Assembly: GCF_001590965.1 (NCBI RefSeq)
Contig: NZ_BCTW01000007.1
Location: 124,001-188,000, forward strand
DNA from: Novosphingobium lentum NBRC 107847
GTDB lineage: Bacteria > Pseudomonadota > Alphaproteobacteria > Sphingomonadales > Sphingomonadaceae
Length of the DNA: 64,000 bases
Reading direction: 5' to 3'
Part shown: positions 51,408 through 61,261 of the stretch, in pieces
How positions within the stretch are numbered: the stretch's first letter is position 1
How the letters are laid out: the number at the start of each line of letters is the position of its first letter
Translations under genes and position numbers: made by a program
Notes under the pieces: model-generated
What the model was told of the DNA's origin: nothing
What the model saw: the letters and a program-made list of their open reading frames with translations, nothing else
Database searches by the model: none

Positions 51408-51514
51408 CAATTTGGGCCGCAATCGCGCAGACTTGCGGCGTGCTGTCGGTCATGATCCAGCCTGAAATTCAAAAGCCGTCGGATCGAACTGACGTGCAGT
51501 GGAGGGGTAAACCA

Positions 51515-54040
51515 ATGAAATCATTCTCATGGGCCAAGCGCAGCGTCACGCCCGCGCTTCTCGCCGGTGTTGCGGCCGTATCGCTCACCGCGCAGACCGC
51601 CTCGGCCCAGACCGCGCCCGATCAGGCGGCGCAGGCCAAGGACGATGGTGGCATCGCCGAGATCGTGGTGACCGCACAGAAGCGCGCCGAAAACATCCAG
51701 AACGTGCCGATCTCGATCACCGCGTTCACCGCCGCTTCGCTCGAGACCAAGGGCGTCACCGACGTGACCGCGATCGGCAACCTGGCACCCAACGTCACGC
51801 TGGACGCGGGCACGCCGTTTGCCGGATCGTCGGCCGTGCTTTCGGCCTACATCCGCGGCATCGGCCAGAACGATTTCGCCTTCAACCTCGATCCGGGCGT
51901 GGGCGTCTATCTCGACGGCGTCTATCTCGCGCGCTCGGTCGGCGCGAACCAGGACCTGCTCGATATCGACCGCGTGGAAATCCTCAAAGGGCCGCAAGGC
52001 ACGCTGTTCGGGCGCAACACCATTGGCGGCGCCATCTCGATCAACACCAAGAAGCCGACCAGCGAGTTCGGCGCCAAGTTCGAAGTGACCGGCGGTCGGT
52101 TCCACCGCATCGACACCAAGGGCGTCATCAACATTCCGCTGGCAACCGGGCTGTATTCCTCGTTCAGCTTCTCGACCAAGAACAACGATGGTTACCAGAA
52201 GCAGATCGGCTTCCCCGGCTTCGCGAGCGGCGTAGTCGCCGACAACTTCAATTATTTCGGTTCGGGCCATCCCAACAGCTTTGGCGGCGAGAACCAGTAC
52301 AGCATGCGCGGCAAGCTGCTGTGGGAGGCCACGCCCGACCTGTCGTTCACGCTGTCGGGTGATTACCTGCACCAGAACAACAACGGCGTCGCCAGCACGG
52401 TCCTGAAGACATTCACCAACCCCGCCGATCCCAGCAACGTGTTCGGCCCGCTCTACAATGGCTGCATCGCCGGCGCGCTGCCGCCGTTTGCCACGGCGGG
52501 CATCTGCAACAACATCGTCAACGGCACCAGCCTGGGCGGCCTGGTCGCGACCAGCCCGACGCTGTTCTACGGCGACCAGTTCATCGCGCCGTCAAAGGAC
52601 ACGTCCTACGCCACGGGCAACAACTTCTCGCGGTTGCGCAACTATGGCGGTTCGCTGACCATCGACCTGTCACTCGGCGGCGCGGCGCTGAAGTCGGTCA
52701 CTGCCTATCGCAAGCTGCACTGGCAATCGGCCGAGGACGAGGACGGTTCGCCGCTGCCGATCCTGCAGACCTCGTTCGACGAGAACCAGCACCAGTTCAG
52801 CGAGGAACTGCAGCTGACCGGCAAGGCGATCGAAAACCGCCTCAACTATGTGTTCGGCCTGTATTACTTCAACGAAGGCGGCAACCTCCACGATCTCGTG
52901 ACGTTCCCGGCGGGCCTGCTCCAGATCGACGGGCAGAACTTCCTGCGGACCACCAACTACGCCGGCTACGCCCACCTCAACTACAAAGTCACCGACCAGC
53001 TGAGCATCACCATCGGCGGCCGCTACACGCATGAGAACAAGCACTTCACCGGCCTGCAGTCCGATCCCAACGGCATCTTCTACAAGCTCAACGGCTATTA
53101 CGCGCCCACGACGGCGAGCCAGGCCTCGCTGTGCACCGCCGGTGCCGCAGTGCCGTCGCTGCAGGGCATTCCGCCGGGCCTGTTCTGCTATCCCAACCCG
53201 AACAACATCTACCAGGTCTATCCCGTGGCTCCCGCAGGCGGGTTCCAGCAGTCGTTCAACAACTTCTCGCCCAAAGTGGGGCTGGAATTCCAGGCCAACC
53301 CCGACCTCCTGATGTATGCCTCGTTCTCGCGCGGGTACAAGACCGGCGGCTGGACCACGCGCCTGACCACGCCGCAGCCCGCCGGGACCAGCGCGCCGAC
53401 GTTCGGCCCCGAAAAGGCGACGACGTATGAAGGCGGCATCAAGTCGCAGTTCCTCAACCGCAAGGTCGTGTTCAACCTTGCCGGGTTCTACACCGACTAC
53501 AAGGGCATCCAGCTCAACTTCCAGGTGGGCACGTCGCCCACGCTGCAGAACGCGGGCAATGCGCACATCTACGGGTTCGAGGCCGAACTGCAGGCGCGTC
53601 CGCTCCCCGCGCTGACCATCGCCGCCAACCTGGGCTACACCCATGCGCGTTATTCGTCGCTGTCGCCGTTCGTGACCGGGGTGACGCTGGCATCGTCGCT
53701 GCCCAAGACGCCCGAATGGAAGTTCACGCTCAGCCCTGAATACACCGTCGATCTTGGCGATCACGGCAGCCTGCTGTTTTCGGCGGACTACACGCACACC
53801 AGCTCGCTGTTCAACGACACCGAGAACACCGTGCTGCTGCTGCGGCCTGCGACCGATGTGCTCAACGCCTCGCTGACCTACAAGGCGCCCGGCGACCACT
53901 GGCAGCTGGTCGGCGGCGCCACCAACATCACCAACGCGCGCTACCTGACGACCGGGCAGAACCAGGTGGCAGGCGGTCTCGCCTACGGCACCTACAGCCG
54001 CCCGGCCGAGTGGTTCGTCACCGGTCGGGTCAAGTTCTGA
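51515..54040 (+). CDS. TonB-dependent outer-membrane receptor
   Basis: An 841-residue receptor with signal peptide (cleaved near TASAQ, residue 32), TonB-box region IAEIVVTAQKRAENIQNVPIS, a plug with DRVEILKGPQGTLFGRNTIGGAI, and a large beta-barrel ending in VKF. It belongs to the same broad group as the receptor at 5915-8239, but the sequences differ clearly. GGAGGGG precedes the ATG at 51515; the open frame extends to 51332 through the promoter repeats and is rejected. It opens the AraC-controlled operon and probably imports its substrate. Confidence 0.93.
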   Translation: MKSFSWAKRSVTPALLAGVAAVSLTAQTASAQTAPDQAAQAKDDGGIAEIVVTAQKRAENIQNVPISITAFTAASLETKGVTDVTAIGNLAPNVTLDAGTPFAGSSAVLSAYIRGIGQNDFAFNLDPGVGVYLDGVYLARSVGANQDLLDIDRVEILKGPQGTLFGRNTIGGAISINTKKPTSEFGAKFEVTGGRFHRIDTKGVINIPLATGLYSSFSFSTKNNDGYQKQIGFPGFASGVVADNFNYFGSGHPNSFGGENQYSMRGKLLWEATPDLSFTLSGDYLHQNNNGVASTVLKTFTNPADPSNVFGPLYNGCIAGALPPFATAGICNNIVNGTSLGGLVATSPTLFYGDQFIAPSKDTSYATGNNFSRLRNYGGSLTIDLSLGGAALKSVTAYRKLHWQSAEDEDGSPLPILQTSFDENQHQFSEELQLTGKAIENRLNYVFGLYYFNEGGNLHDLVTFPAGLLQIDGQNFLRTTNYAGYAHLNYKVTDQLSITIGGRYTHENKHFTGLQSDPNGIFYKLNGYYAPTTASQASLCTAGAAVPSLQGIPPGLFCYPNPNNIYQVYPVAPAGGFQQSFNNFSPKVGLEFQANPDLLMYASFSRGYKTGGWTTRLTTPQPAGTSAPTFGPEKATTYEGGIKSQFLNRKVVFNLAGFYTDYKGIQLNFQVGTSPTLQNAGNAHIYGFEAELQARPLPALTIAANLGYTHARYSSLSPFVTGVTLASSLPKTPEWKFTLSPEYTVDLGDHGSLLFSADYTHTSSLFNDTENTVLLLRPATDVLNASLTYKAPGDHWQLVGGATNITNARYLTTGQNQVAGGLAYGTYSRPAEWFVTGRVKF

Positions 54041-54057
54041 TGCGCGAGGACAGCGAT

Positions 54058-55368
54058 ATGGCAAACGTGATCGACAGCGTCGCCGATGTATCGGCGGCAC
54101 CGACGGTGGGGCCGCTCTCGTGGCCCCGCCAGCCCAAGGTCAAGCTCGGCATGACGGGTGCGGAGCCGCCGCTGTCCGAGACCGAAACGGCCTTCCAGGA
54201 CATGGCCCACGCGTTTGCGCGCGATGTCATGCGCCCGGTGGGGCAGGCGCTGGACAAGCTGACGCCTGAGCAGATTCTTGCCAAGGATTCGCCGTACTAC
54301 ACCGAGTTCCGGCCCAGATACCTTGCGCTCGACATCAACCCGGTCACGCTCGGGGCCTTGCCGCCCGAGGATCTGGGCAAAGTCCTGCCGATCATCATGG
54401 AAGAGTTCGGCTGGGGTGATGGCGGGCTGTCGGTCACCATCGGCGCGTGCCAGTTACCGCCGTTGCTGGCGCTGATGTTCGGCAAGGAATATCTGCTGCA
54501 ACGCTACCCGGTCGACCTGATCGGCTGCTGGGCCATCACCGAGCCCGACCATGGATCGGACTCGCTCGATCCGTCGAAGCAGATCTTCCATCCGCAAGGC
54601 CAGTACGGGCGTCCCAACTGCGTCGCGAAGATCGTGGGCGACAAGGTCATCATCAACGGCCAGAAATCCGCCTGGGTCTCCAACGGCCCGATCGCGGACG
54701 TCTGCGTGCTGTATGCGGCGGCGGATCGCGGCAACGGTCCCGACCCCGAAAACGGCGTGGTGATGATCGTGCCGATGAACGCCAAGGGCATCAGTCGTGG
54801 CAAGTTCATCGACAAGCTGGGCCAGCGTCCCTTGCCGCAGGGCGAGATTTTCTTCGACAATGTCGAATTGTCCGCCGACCACATCATCGCCGGGCCCGAT
54901 GAATTCCAGCGTGCGGTCTATGCGATCCATTGCGAGGCCAACGGGCAGATGGGCGCGATCTGGACCGGATCGGCGCGCGCCTCGTTCGAGATTGCGTGGA
55001 AGTACGCGCATGAACGCAAGCAGGGCGGCGTCCCGATCTATCGCCACCAGTCGGTCGCCCAGCGATTGTTTCATATGTACCGCAAGGTCGAGGCATCGCG
55101 CGCGCTGGTACGCCGGGTGGCGATGTACAACATGACCGCGCCGATGCCGTCGCTCCAGTCGGCGATGGCAACCAAGGTTACCGCCACGCAGACCGCGTTC
55201 GAGGTGGCGTCCGATGCGCTGCAGATGCTCGGCGGCAACGGCAACACCCGCGAATACCCGATCGAGAAGATCCTGCGCGATGCCCGTGCTTCGATGATCG
55301 AGGACGGCTGCAACGAGATCCTGTCGATCAAGGGCGGCTACCAGATGATGGATCCCGATCTCCTCTAG
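54058..55368 (+). CDS. Acyl-CoA dehydrogenase family protein
   Basis: A 436-residue flavoenzyme catalysing alpha,beta-dehydrogenation of an acyl-CoA. The N-terminal helical domain is followed by CWAITEPDHGSDSL (FAD and substrate contact), the middle beta domain (KSAWVSNGPIADVCVLYAA), and a C-terminal helical domain with LQMLGGNGNTREYPIEKILRDARASMIEDGCNEI. The ATG at 54058 has GAGGA upstream; one at 54040 overlapping the receptor stop is an alternative. It precedes the thiolase gene by 11 bases. In the pathway it opens beta-oxidation of the CoA ester made by the ligase. Confidence 0.9.
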   Translation: MANVIDSVADVSAAPTVGPLSWPRQPKVKLGMTGAEPPLSETETAFQDMAHAFARDVMRPVGQALDKLTPEQILAKDSPYYTEFRPRYLALDINPVTLGALPPEDLGKVLPIIMEEFGWGDGGLSVTIGACQLPPLLALMFGKEYLLQRYPVDLIGCWAITEPDHGSDSLDPSKQIFHPQGQYGRPNCVAKIVGDKVIINGQKSAWVSNGPIADVCVLYAAADRGNGPDPENGVVMIVPMNAKGISRGKFIDKLGQRPLPQGEIFFDNVELSADHIIAGPDEFQRAVYAIHCEANGQMGAIWTGSARASFEIAWKYAHERKQGGVPIYRHQSVAQRLFHMYRKVEASRALVRRVAMYNMTAPMPSLQSAMATKVTATQTAFEVASDALQMLGGNGNTREYPIEKILRDARASMIEDGCNEILSIKGGYQMMDPDLL

Positions 55369-55379
55369 GAACCTGACCG

Positions 55380-56621
55380 ATGAAGATGAATGCCATCATT
55401 GCCGGGGGCGGGATGACCGCTTTCGGCAAGTTCCCCGACCGTGCCTTGAGCGATCTGGCCGGTGAAGCTATCCGCGCCGCACTGTCCGATGCCGGGCTTG
55501 AGCCGGGCGCGATCGAGGCGGCCTATATGGGTAACGCTGCGGCGGGCACGATCACCGGGCAGGTCTGCGTGCCGGGTGAAGTGGTGCTGCGCGCGATGGG
55601 CATGGGGCGCATCCCGGTCATCAATATCGAGAACGCCTGCGCCACGGCCTCGACCGCGCTCAATCAGGCGGCGGCGATGGTCAGCGCAGGGCTGTACGAC
55701 GTGGTGCTGGCGGTGGGTTACGAGAAGCTGGTCCACGCCGACAAGGCGCGGACGTTCTCGGTGTTCACCGGCGCGGTCGATGTCGGCAACATGGACGGCC
55801 TGGCCGCGCTGATCGATCGCAAGATGGCGGCGGTGGGGCTGAAGCCCGATCCGGCGACGGCGGCCAGCCGATCGCTGTTCATGGACATCTACGCGACCGA
55901 GGCGATCGCGCACATGCAGAAATACGGCACCACCCGCGAGCAGCTGGCGGCGGTGCCGGCCAAGAATTCGCGCCACGGTGCGCTCAATCCGCGCGCGCAA
56001 TTCCGCGACATCGTGAGCGTGGAGCAAGTGCTGGCCGCACGCGAGATCGTCTGGCCGCTCACCCTGCCGATGTGCTCGCCGATCGGTGACGGTGCGGCGG
56101 CGGTGGTCCTTGTCAGCGAAAAGAAGGCGCGCGAACTGGGGATCACCGATCCGGTGCGGATCGTCGCCTCGAACCTCCAGACCAGCTGGGATTATCCCGA
56201 AGGCGAGGAATCGCTGGTGTTCCACGAGACGATCGCCCGCGCCTATGCCGATGCCGGGATTGGCCCGCGGGACATCGACGTGGTCGAACTGCACGATGCC
56301 TCCGCGTCCTCGGAAATCCTCCATACCGAATATCTCGGGCTGTGCGCCACGGGCGAAGGCGGCCGCTTCATCGAGAGCGGCATGACCGCGCTTGGCGGGG
56401 AAGGGCGCACAATCGTCAACCCGTCGGGCGGGCTGCTGCGCAAGGGGCACCCCATCGGCGCGACGGGCATCGCGCAGGTCGTCGAGCTTTACGAGCAGCT
56501 TCATCGCCGCTGCGAGGCGCGGCAGGTGCCGGGCGATCCCCGCATCGGCGTGGCGGAGAACGGCGGGGGCTACATCAACGGCGATGTCGCGGCGCTGTGC
56601 GTCACCATCCTCAAGCGGTAA
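55380..56621 (+). CDS. SCP-x-type thiolase
   Basis: A 413-residue thiolase of the lipid-transfer/SCP-x group: NACATASTALNQAA around residue 82-95 with the nucleophile Cys, VELHDASASSEILHTEYLGL and the GHPIGATGIAQV His motif. The final ENGGGYINGDVAALCV replaces the CxGxG of ordinary thiolases. Such enzymes cleave steroid side chains or branched 3-ketoacyl-CoAs, or act as aldol-type retro enzymes. No 3-hydroxyacyl-CoA dehydrogenase or enoyl-CoA hydratase of the usual family is near, so an SDR must supply the keto substrate. It is six bases before the ligase start. Confidence 0.9.
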   Translation: MKMNAIIAGGGMTAFGKFPDRALSDLAGEAIRAALSDAGLEPGAIEAAYMGNAAAGTITGQVCVPGEVVLRAMGMGRIPVINIENACATASTALNQAAAMVSAGLYDVVLAVGYEKLVHADKARTFSVFTGAVDVGNMDGLAALIDRKMAAVGLKPDPATAASRSLFMDIYATEAIAHMQKYGTTREQLAAVPAKNSRHGALNPRAQFRDIVSVEQVLAAREIVWPLTLPMCSPIGDGAAAVVLVSEKKARELGITDPVRIVASNLQTSWDYPEGEESLVFHETIARAYADAGIGPRDIDVVELHDASASSEILHTEYLGLCATGEGGRFIESGMTALGGEGRTIVNPSGGLLRKGHPIGATGIAQVVELYEQLHRRCEARQVPGDPRIGVAENGGGYINGDVAALCVTILKR

Positions 56622-56626
56622 CCGTC

Positions 56627-58225
56627 ATGTCACAGGCCAACCTCCTGATCGTTGCCAATCTCGTGGCGGACCGCGCCGCGAGCCAGCCCGACCACGACGT
56701 GCTGACGTTCGAGCACGAAGGCGAGGTCGAGACGCTGACCTACCGGCAGCTGTGGGAAAACGGCCAGCGGCTGGCCAACGGCCTTCGCGGCCTTGGCATG
56801 GCCCAGGGCGATCGCTTTGCCCTGCTGATCCAGAACCATCCCGAGTTCGTCGAACTGATGGTCGCCTCGGCCATCCTGGGCACCGTGTTCGTGCCGATCG
56901 ACCCGCGCACGCGTGGCGCAAAGCTGGCCTACATGCTGCGCGACAGCGGATGTCGCGGCGTGATCTGCGCGGGCTATTCCAGAGAAGGGCTGGCCGAAGC
57001 CTTGCCCGAATGCCCCGAGGTCGAATGGATCGCGCTGATCGGCGAGCTGGGGGATCGCGCCCTGCCGCGCCCGGCTTACGCGCTGGGAGACTGGCTTGCG
57101 GCCCCGTTGCCCGATCCGCTGCTGCCGGTGACGGTCGCTAGCGAAGCCGAGCCGATGCAGTTGATGTACACATCGGGCACGACCGGCGATCCCAAGGGCA
57201 TCGTCGTGCCGCACGCGCGGTTTGGCGCAGTATCGAACCATGGCGAGGCGGTGTTCGGCTATCGTCCGGACGACCGGCCCTACACCGGGCTGTCGCTGAC
57301 GCATGGCAATGCGCAGTTCGTGACGCTCGCGCCGTCGCTCAAGATGGGGCTGCGCGTGGTGTTCAGCCGCCGCTTCACCAAATCGCGACTGTGGGAGGTG
57401 ATCCGCGCGCACGGCTGCACCACGTTCTCGCTGCTGGGCGGCATGGTCACCGCGATTTACGCCGAACCGCCCAAGCCGGACGATGCCGAGAACCCGGTGC
57501 GCCTTGTCATTTCGGCCGGAATGCCCGCCGCGATCTGGGAAGCGTTCGAGCGGCGCTTTGGCGTTGCTGTGTTCGAGTTCTACGGCGCGATGGAAGGCGG
57601 CATGACGATCAAGCGCGTCGGCGAAGGGCCGGTCGGAAGCTGTGGTCGCCCGGCGCCGGGGCTGGAGGTCAAGGTCGTTGACGCTGATGACGTCGAGGTA
57701 GCGCCCGGCGAACCCGGCGAACTGCTGTTCCGCCTGAGCGACGCACCGTTTCCGCCGGTTTCGTATCACAACAATCCCTCAGCTTCGGCGGCCAAGGTCG
57801 TCGATGGCTGGCTGCGCTCGGGCGATATCGTGCACCGCGATGCCGATGGCTGGATCTTCTACCAGTATCGCAAGGGCGGCGGATTGCGGCGCAATGGCGA
57901 GTTCGTGAACCCTGCGCATGTCGAGCGCGTGCTGGCCGAGCATCCCGCAGTGGACGACATTTTCGTCTACGGCGTCCCTGCCGCCAATGGTGCGCCGGGC
58001 GAAAAGGATATCGTGGCCGCCGCCGTGCTGGCCTCGCCGATCGACCCGGCCGAGCTGCTTGGCTGGGCCGCCAGCCGGCTCGAACCCAACGCGGTGCCGA
58101 CATACGTCCAGGTCGTGCCGGCCATCCCCAAGACCGCGTCGGAAAAGCCGCAGGAGCGGTTTCTCATCGCAATGTTCCAGGACCGGGCCGCGCCCGTCCA
58201 CACCATCGAAGGAGCCAGACCATGA
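56627..58225 (+). CDS. Acyl-CoA synthetase (AMP-forming)
   Basis: A 532-residue ANL enzyme: P-loop LMYTSGTTGDPKGIVVPHARF around residue 180, FEFYGAMEGGMTI (A5-like), DGWLRSGDIVHRDADGWIFYQYRKGGGLRRNGEFVNP and a C-terminal Lys in PKTASEKPQE. Compared with the first ligase (8267-9874) motifs are similar but sequence differs, so the two serve different substrates. It overlaps the next gene by four bases (ATGA). It starts catabolism by activating the imported or formed acid. Confidence 0.9.
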   Translation: MSQANLLIVANLVADRAASQPDHDVLTFEHEGEVETLTYRQLWENGQRLANGLRGLGMAQGDRFALLIQNHPEFVELMVASAILGTVFVPIDPRTRGAKLAYMLRDSGCRGVICAGYSREGLAEALPECPEVEWIALIGELGDRALPRPAYALGDWLAAPLPDPLLPVTVASEAEPMQLMYTSGTTGDPKGIVVPHARFGAVSNHGEAVFGYRPDDRPYTGLSLTHGNAQFVTLAPSLKMGLRVVFSRRFTKSRLWEVIRAHGCTTFSLLGGMVTAIYAEPPKPDDAENPVRLVISAGMPAAIWEAFERRFGVAVFEFYGAMEGGMTIKRVGEGPVGSCGRPAPGLEVKVVDADDVEVAPGEPGELLFRLSDAPFPPVSYHNNPSASAAKVVDGWLRSGDIVHRDADGWIFYQYRKGGGLRRNGEFVNPAHVERVLAEHPAVDDIFVYGVPAANGAPGEKDIVAAAVLASPIDPAELLGWAASRLEPNAVPTYVQVVPAIPKTASEKPQERFLIAMFQDRAAPVHTIEGARP

Positions 58226-59337
58226 CCGATCCGCAAGTCGTCCTGTACGGGGCCAGCGGCTACACCGGCGAGCATGTGATGTGGAAGCTGGCCGAGCGCG
58301 GCATCCCGTTCATCGCTGCGGGCCGTGACAAGGCGAAGCTGGAACGGCGCATTGCCGAGCAGCCCGAACTGCGCAACGCCCGCTATGAAGTGGTCGAGGT
58401 GGCGCACGACGAAGCCGCGCTGACCGAGCTGTTCCGTGGCCGCAAGGTCGTGCACAACCTTGTCGGACCTTACGCGCAATATGGCGAGCCGGTGGTCAAG
58501 GCGGCGCTGGCGACCGGCTGCCATTATCTCGACGCGACCGGCGAGCAGGACTGGAAGATCCTGCTGCGCGATACGTATGGCCTGGCGTTTGAAGACAAGG
58601 GACTGGTGCTGGCCCCGGCGACATCGTCGATGTGGGTATCGGGATTGCTGGCTGCGGAAACCGTGCTCGAAAAGCCGGGCATCGACAGCATCGACATCCT
58701 TTACACGCTGCACGGCGTACCGTCTGCCGCATCGACGCTCAGCTTCATGCGCATGTGCTGCCAACCGCAGTTGCGCCTGGTCCACGGCAATCTGGAGCCC
58801 TGGCCCGCCGGCGCTCACTTCCCGGTCGCGGTGCCCGGGATGCATCAGGTGCTGACCGCGCTGCCGTGGAGCGGCGGCGGTGAATCGCTGTTCTACGAAC
58901 ACGACGCCCGTGTGCAGAACTGTTCGACCATGGTCACCTTCCTCAATCAGGGGCTGATGGGCATGCTCGTGCCCAAGATGCAGGAATTCGCCGAAAAGTA
59001 CGCGCATCTGTCGGCCGCCGAACAGGAAGCGGCGACCAATGCCTGGGCGATGGAGATCGCGCCGCAAGGCGATATGCCGCGCGAGGACTATTCGCAGCAC
59101 CGCGTGGTGTTCACCTGCCACGGCCGGGGCACGCTGGTGGCGCGCTCTACCGCCACCTGGGGCGTGACGGGTTATGTGATGACCGGCGCGATCGGGGCCG
59201 TGACGATCGATACGCTGTTGCTGGGACGCCAGCGCGCGGTCGGTTTCCAGCCTGCCACCACCGTCGTCGGGGTCGAGCGGATGCGCGGTGAGCTGGTCAG
59301 CGAAGGCGTGCTGGGCCAGACCTCGGTGCTGATCTGA
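58222..59337 (+). CDS. Saccharopine-dehydrogenase-like NAD(P)-binding protein
   Basis: A 371-residue protein with an N-terminal Rossmann motif VLYGASGYTGEHV typical of the saccharopine dehydrogenase/trans-acting enoyl reductase group, NLVGPYAQYGEPVVKAALATGCHYLDATGEQ in the middle and a C-terminal domain with STATWGVTGYVMTGAIGAV. Family members include trans-acting enoyl reductases; an enoyl- or keto-reductase activity on a pathway intermediate is plausible. The stop overlaps the next SDR start by one base (TGATG). Activity inferred. Confidence 0.82.
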   Translation: MTDPQVVLYGASGYTGEHVMWKLAERGIPFIAAGRDKAKLERRIAEQPELRNARYEVVEVAHDEAALTELFRGRKVVHNLVGPYAQYGEPVVKAALATGCHYLDATGEQDWKILLRDTYGLAFEDKGLVLAPATSSMWVSGLLAAETVLEKPGIDSIDILYTLHGVPSAASTLSFMRMCCQPQLRLVHGNLEPWPAGAHFPVAVPGMHQVLTALPWSGGGESLFYEHDARVQNCSTMVTFLNQGLMGMLVPKMQEFAEKYAHLSAAEQEAATNAWAMEIAPQGDMPREDYSQHRVVFTCHGRGTLVARSTATWGVTGYVMTGAIGAVTIDTLLLGRQRAVGFQPATTVVGVERMRGELVSEGVLGQTSVLI

Positions 59338-60122
59338 TGGCAGGCCGGGTCGACGGCAAGCGCATTCTCGTCACCGGCGGTGCGGCGGGCCTTGGCGCGG
59401 CATTTGTCCGCCGTCTGGCGCAGGAAGGCGCGCATGTGATCGTTGCCGACGTGCGCGATGTCGTTGGCCGTTCGCTGGCGGCGCAAACCGGCGGCAGCTA
59501 TCTCCATCTCGACGTGACGTCGGAGCGGGAGTGGCAACAGGCCATGTCGTGGGCCGAACAGGAACTGGGCGGGCTCGACGGGCTGGTCAACAATGCCGGC
59601 ATCGCCGCCAGCACCGGCGCAGAAGATATCGAAGGCATCGAGCTGGACGACCTGCACCGCATCTTTGCGGTCAACGTCGATGGCACGGTGCTGGGCTGCA
59701 AGCATGCCCTGCCATTGATGGCGCGCAGCGGGCCGGGCGCGATCGTCAATCTGTCGTCGATCGCCGCGCTGATCCCGGCGGCATTCGTCATCGCCTATGG
59801 TGCGAGCAAGGCAACGATTGCGCACCTCACGCGGTCGGTGGCGATGCACTGCGCCTCGCGCGGGTATGGCATCCGCTGCAACTCGGTCCATCCGGGTCAG
59901 GTCAGGACGGAGATGATGAACACCATCATCGATCGGGTCGGTCGCGAAACCAGCATGGGGCTGCCTGCGGCCGAGCAGGTGTTTCTCGACCAGATCCCGC
60001 TGGGCAAGTTCCAGGAACCCGATGACATCGCGCACGCCGTGCTGTTCCTGCTGTCGGACGAGGCGCGGTTCATCACCGGCAGCCAGCTTGTCGTCGATGG
60101 CGGCATGACCCTGTCCAACTAG
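59337..60122 (+). CDS. Short-chain dehydrogenase/reductase
   Basis: A 261-residue classical SDR. Cofactor motif GGAAGLGAA near residue 14-22, NNAGIAAS, catalytic Ser in NLSSIAAL, YGASK as Tyr-Lys pair and C-terminal VVDGGMTLSN. It resembles hydroxysteroid dehydrogenase-type SDRs in length. It is coupled to the saccharopine-dehydrogenase-like gene at its start and followed 12 bases later by another SDR. Probably acts on a hydroxyl or keto group of the substrate ring or side chain. Confidence 0.92.
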   Translation: MAGRVDGKRILVTGGAAGLGAAFVRRLAQEGAHVIVADVRDVVGRSLAAQTGGSYLHLDVTSEREWQQAMSWAEQELGGLDGLVNNAGIAASTGAEDIEGIELDDLHRIFAVNVDGTVLGCKHALPLMARSGPGAIVNLSSIAALIPAAFVIAYGASKATIAHLTRSVAMHCASRGYGIRCNSVHPGQVRTEMMNTIIDRVGRETSMGLPAAEQVFLDQIPLGKFQEPDDIAHAVLFLLSDEARFITGSQLVVDGGMTLSN

Positions 60123-60134
60123 CGGAGCATCCCC

Positions 60135-60875
60135 ATGCGATTTTCGGGCAAGGTCATTTCGGTCACGGGCGGCGGTTCCGGGCTGGGTGAGGCCATCGTC
60201 AAGCGCCTCGCCGGCGAAGGCGCGCTGGTGGCGGTGATGGACATCGACCTTGCCGCAGCCGAGCGGGTCGCAAGCGAGGCGGGGTCGGCCAGGGCCTATC
60301 GGGCGGATGTGACCGATGCGGCCGGAATGGTCGAGGCGTTCGGCCGGGTCATTGCGGATCATGGCCGGCTCGATGGTGCGGTGAACAACGCCGGGATCGG
60401 CGGCCCGTTCATCCCGACGGCGGACTACCCGCTCGACTGGTGGGATCGGACCCTGGCGATCAACCTGACCGGCGTGTTCCATTCGCTGCGCGCGGAGCTG
60501 CCGTTGCTGGCGGCGGGCGGGGGCGGAGCGATCGTCAACATGTCGTCGATCTGCGGATTGATCGGACAGGCCGGCACTGCCGCCTATGTCGCGGCCAAGC
60601 ACGCGGTCATCGGCCTGACCAAGACCGTCGCGCTGGAATACGGTGCGCAGAACATCCGCTGCAACGCGGTCTGCCCGACGTATGTGCAGACGCCGCTGAC
60701 GCTGGCCGAATTGAAGGACCCGGCGATCTGGACCGAACTCGATGCCCGCCATGCCACCGGCCACTGCGCCAGCCCCGAAGACGTGGCGGCGATGACCGCG
60801 TTCCTGCTGAGCAGCGATGCGCGATCGGTCACCGGATCGGCGCACCTCGTCGATGGCGGCATCACCGCAAGCTGA
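60135..60875 (+). CDS. Short-chain dehydrogenase/reductase
   Basis: A 246-residue classical SDR: GGGSGLGEA cofactor motif, NNAGIGGPF, Ser in NMSSICGL and YVAAK catalytic pair; the C-terminus ends LVDGGITAS. Similar in size to its neighbours but clearly different in sequence, so the operon has three separate SDR activities. It may supply the 3-hydroxyacyl-CoA dehydrogenase step that feeds the thiolase. ATG at 60135 preceded by AGCGGAGC. Confidence 0.92.
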   Translation: MRFSGKVISVTGGGSGLGEAIVKRLAGEGALVAVMDIDLAAAERVASEAGSARAYRADVTDAAGMVEAFGRVIADHGRLDGAVNNAGIGGPFIPTADYPLDWWDRTLAINLTGVFHSLRAELPLLAAGGGGAIVNMSSICGLIGQAGTAAYVAAKHAVIGLTKTVALEYGAQNIRCNAVCPTYVQTPLTLAELKDPAIWTELDARHATGHCASPEDVAAMTAFLLSSDARSVTGSAHLVDGGITAS

Positions 60876-60892
60876 AACGGGGAGCGTCCGCG

Positions 60893-61261
60893 ATGATCAC
60901 GATCCACTATTGCCTGCACCGCAAGCCGGGACTCAGCCTGGAAGAATTCAGCGCTTACTGGAACGGTCCGCACGCCGATCTGGTCAAGCGGGTTGCGCCA
61001 GCGATCGGCGTGATCCGCTATGTGCAGCACCATGCGATTGCCCCCGAAGCCGCCGTTGCGATGCAGGCGATGCGCGGACTGCAGGCGCCGTTCGATGGCG
61101 TGGCCGAGATCGGCTTCGAAAGCTTCGAGGCGCTCGAACGCGGCAATCTCGATCCCGCCGCTGCCGCGGCACAGGCCGAACTCGCGCAGGACGAGGCCAA
61201 GTTCATCGACCTTGCGCGGTCGGCGATCCTGTTCACGCAAGCTAAAAAGGTCATCGGATGA
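60893..61261 (+). CDS. EthD-domain protein
   Basis: A 122-residue ferredoxin-like (dimeric alpha+beta barrel) protein of the EthD family: IHYCLHRKPGLSLEEFSAYWNGPHADLVKRVA is the signature, with FYWxxxHA-like spacing. EthD proteins accompany catabolic operons, in some cases as accessory or isomerase/decarboxylase-like factors. It lies between two SDR genes and overlaps the second by four bases. GGGGAGCG lies upstream of the ATG. Precise role unknown. Confidence 0.87.
   Translation: MITIHYCLHRKPGLSLEEFSAYWNGPHADLVKRVAPAIGVIRYVQHHAIAPEAAVAMQAMRGLQAPFDGVAEIGFESFEALERGNLDPAAAAAQAELAQDEAKFIDLARSAILFTQAKKVIG

Larger units (their letters stand above)
51213..51514. other. Divergent regulatory region of AraC gene and catabolic operon
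   Basis: A 302-base AT-richer gap without gene. It holds three direct repeats of AAAATGCAAA (51245, 51299, 51398), two of them extended to CCCAAAATGCAAA. Its low GC content compared with the neighbours fits a promoter region. Confidence 0.6.

Noticed and set aside
52670..54100. Minus-strand open frame of 476 codons
   Set aside because: Antisense to the TonB receptor; no domain and biased composition.
55365..56504. Minus-strand open frame of 379 codons
   Set aside because: Antisense to the thiolase; no recognised motif.
59172..60845. Minus-strand open frame of 557 codons
   Set aside because: Spans antisense of three genes with clear SDR motifs; no domain of its own.
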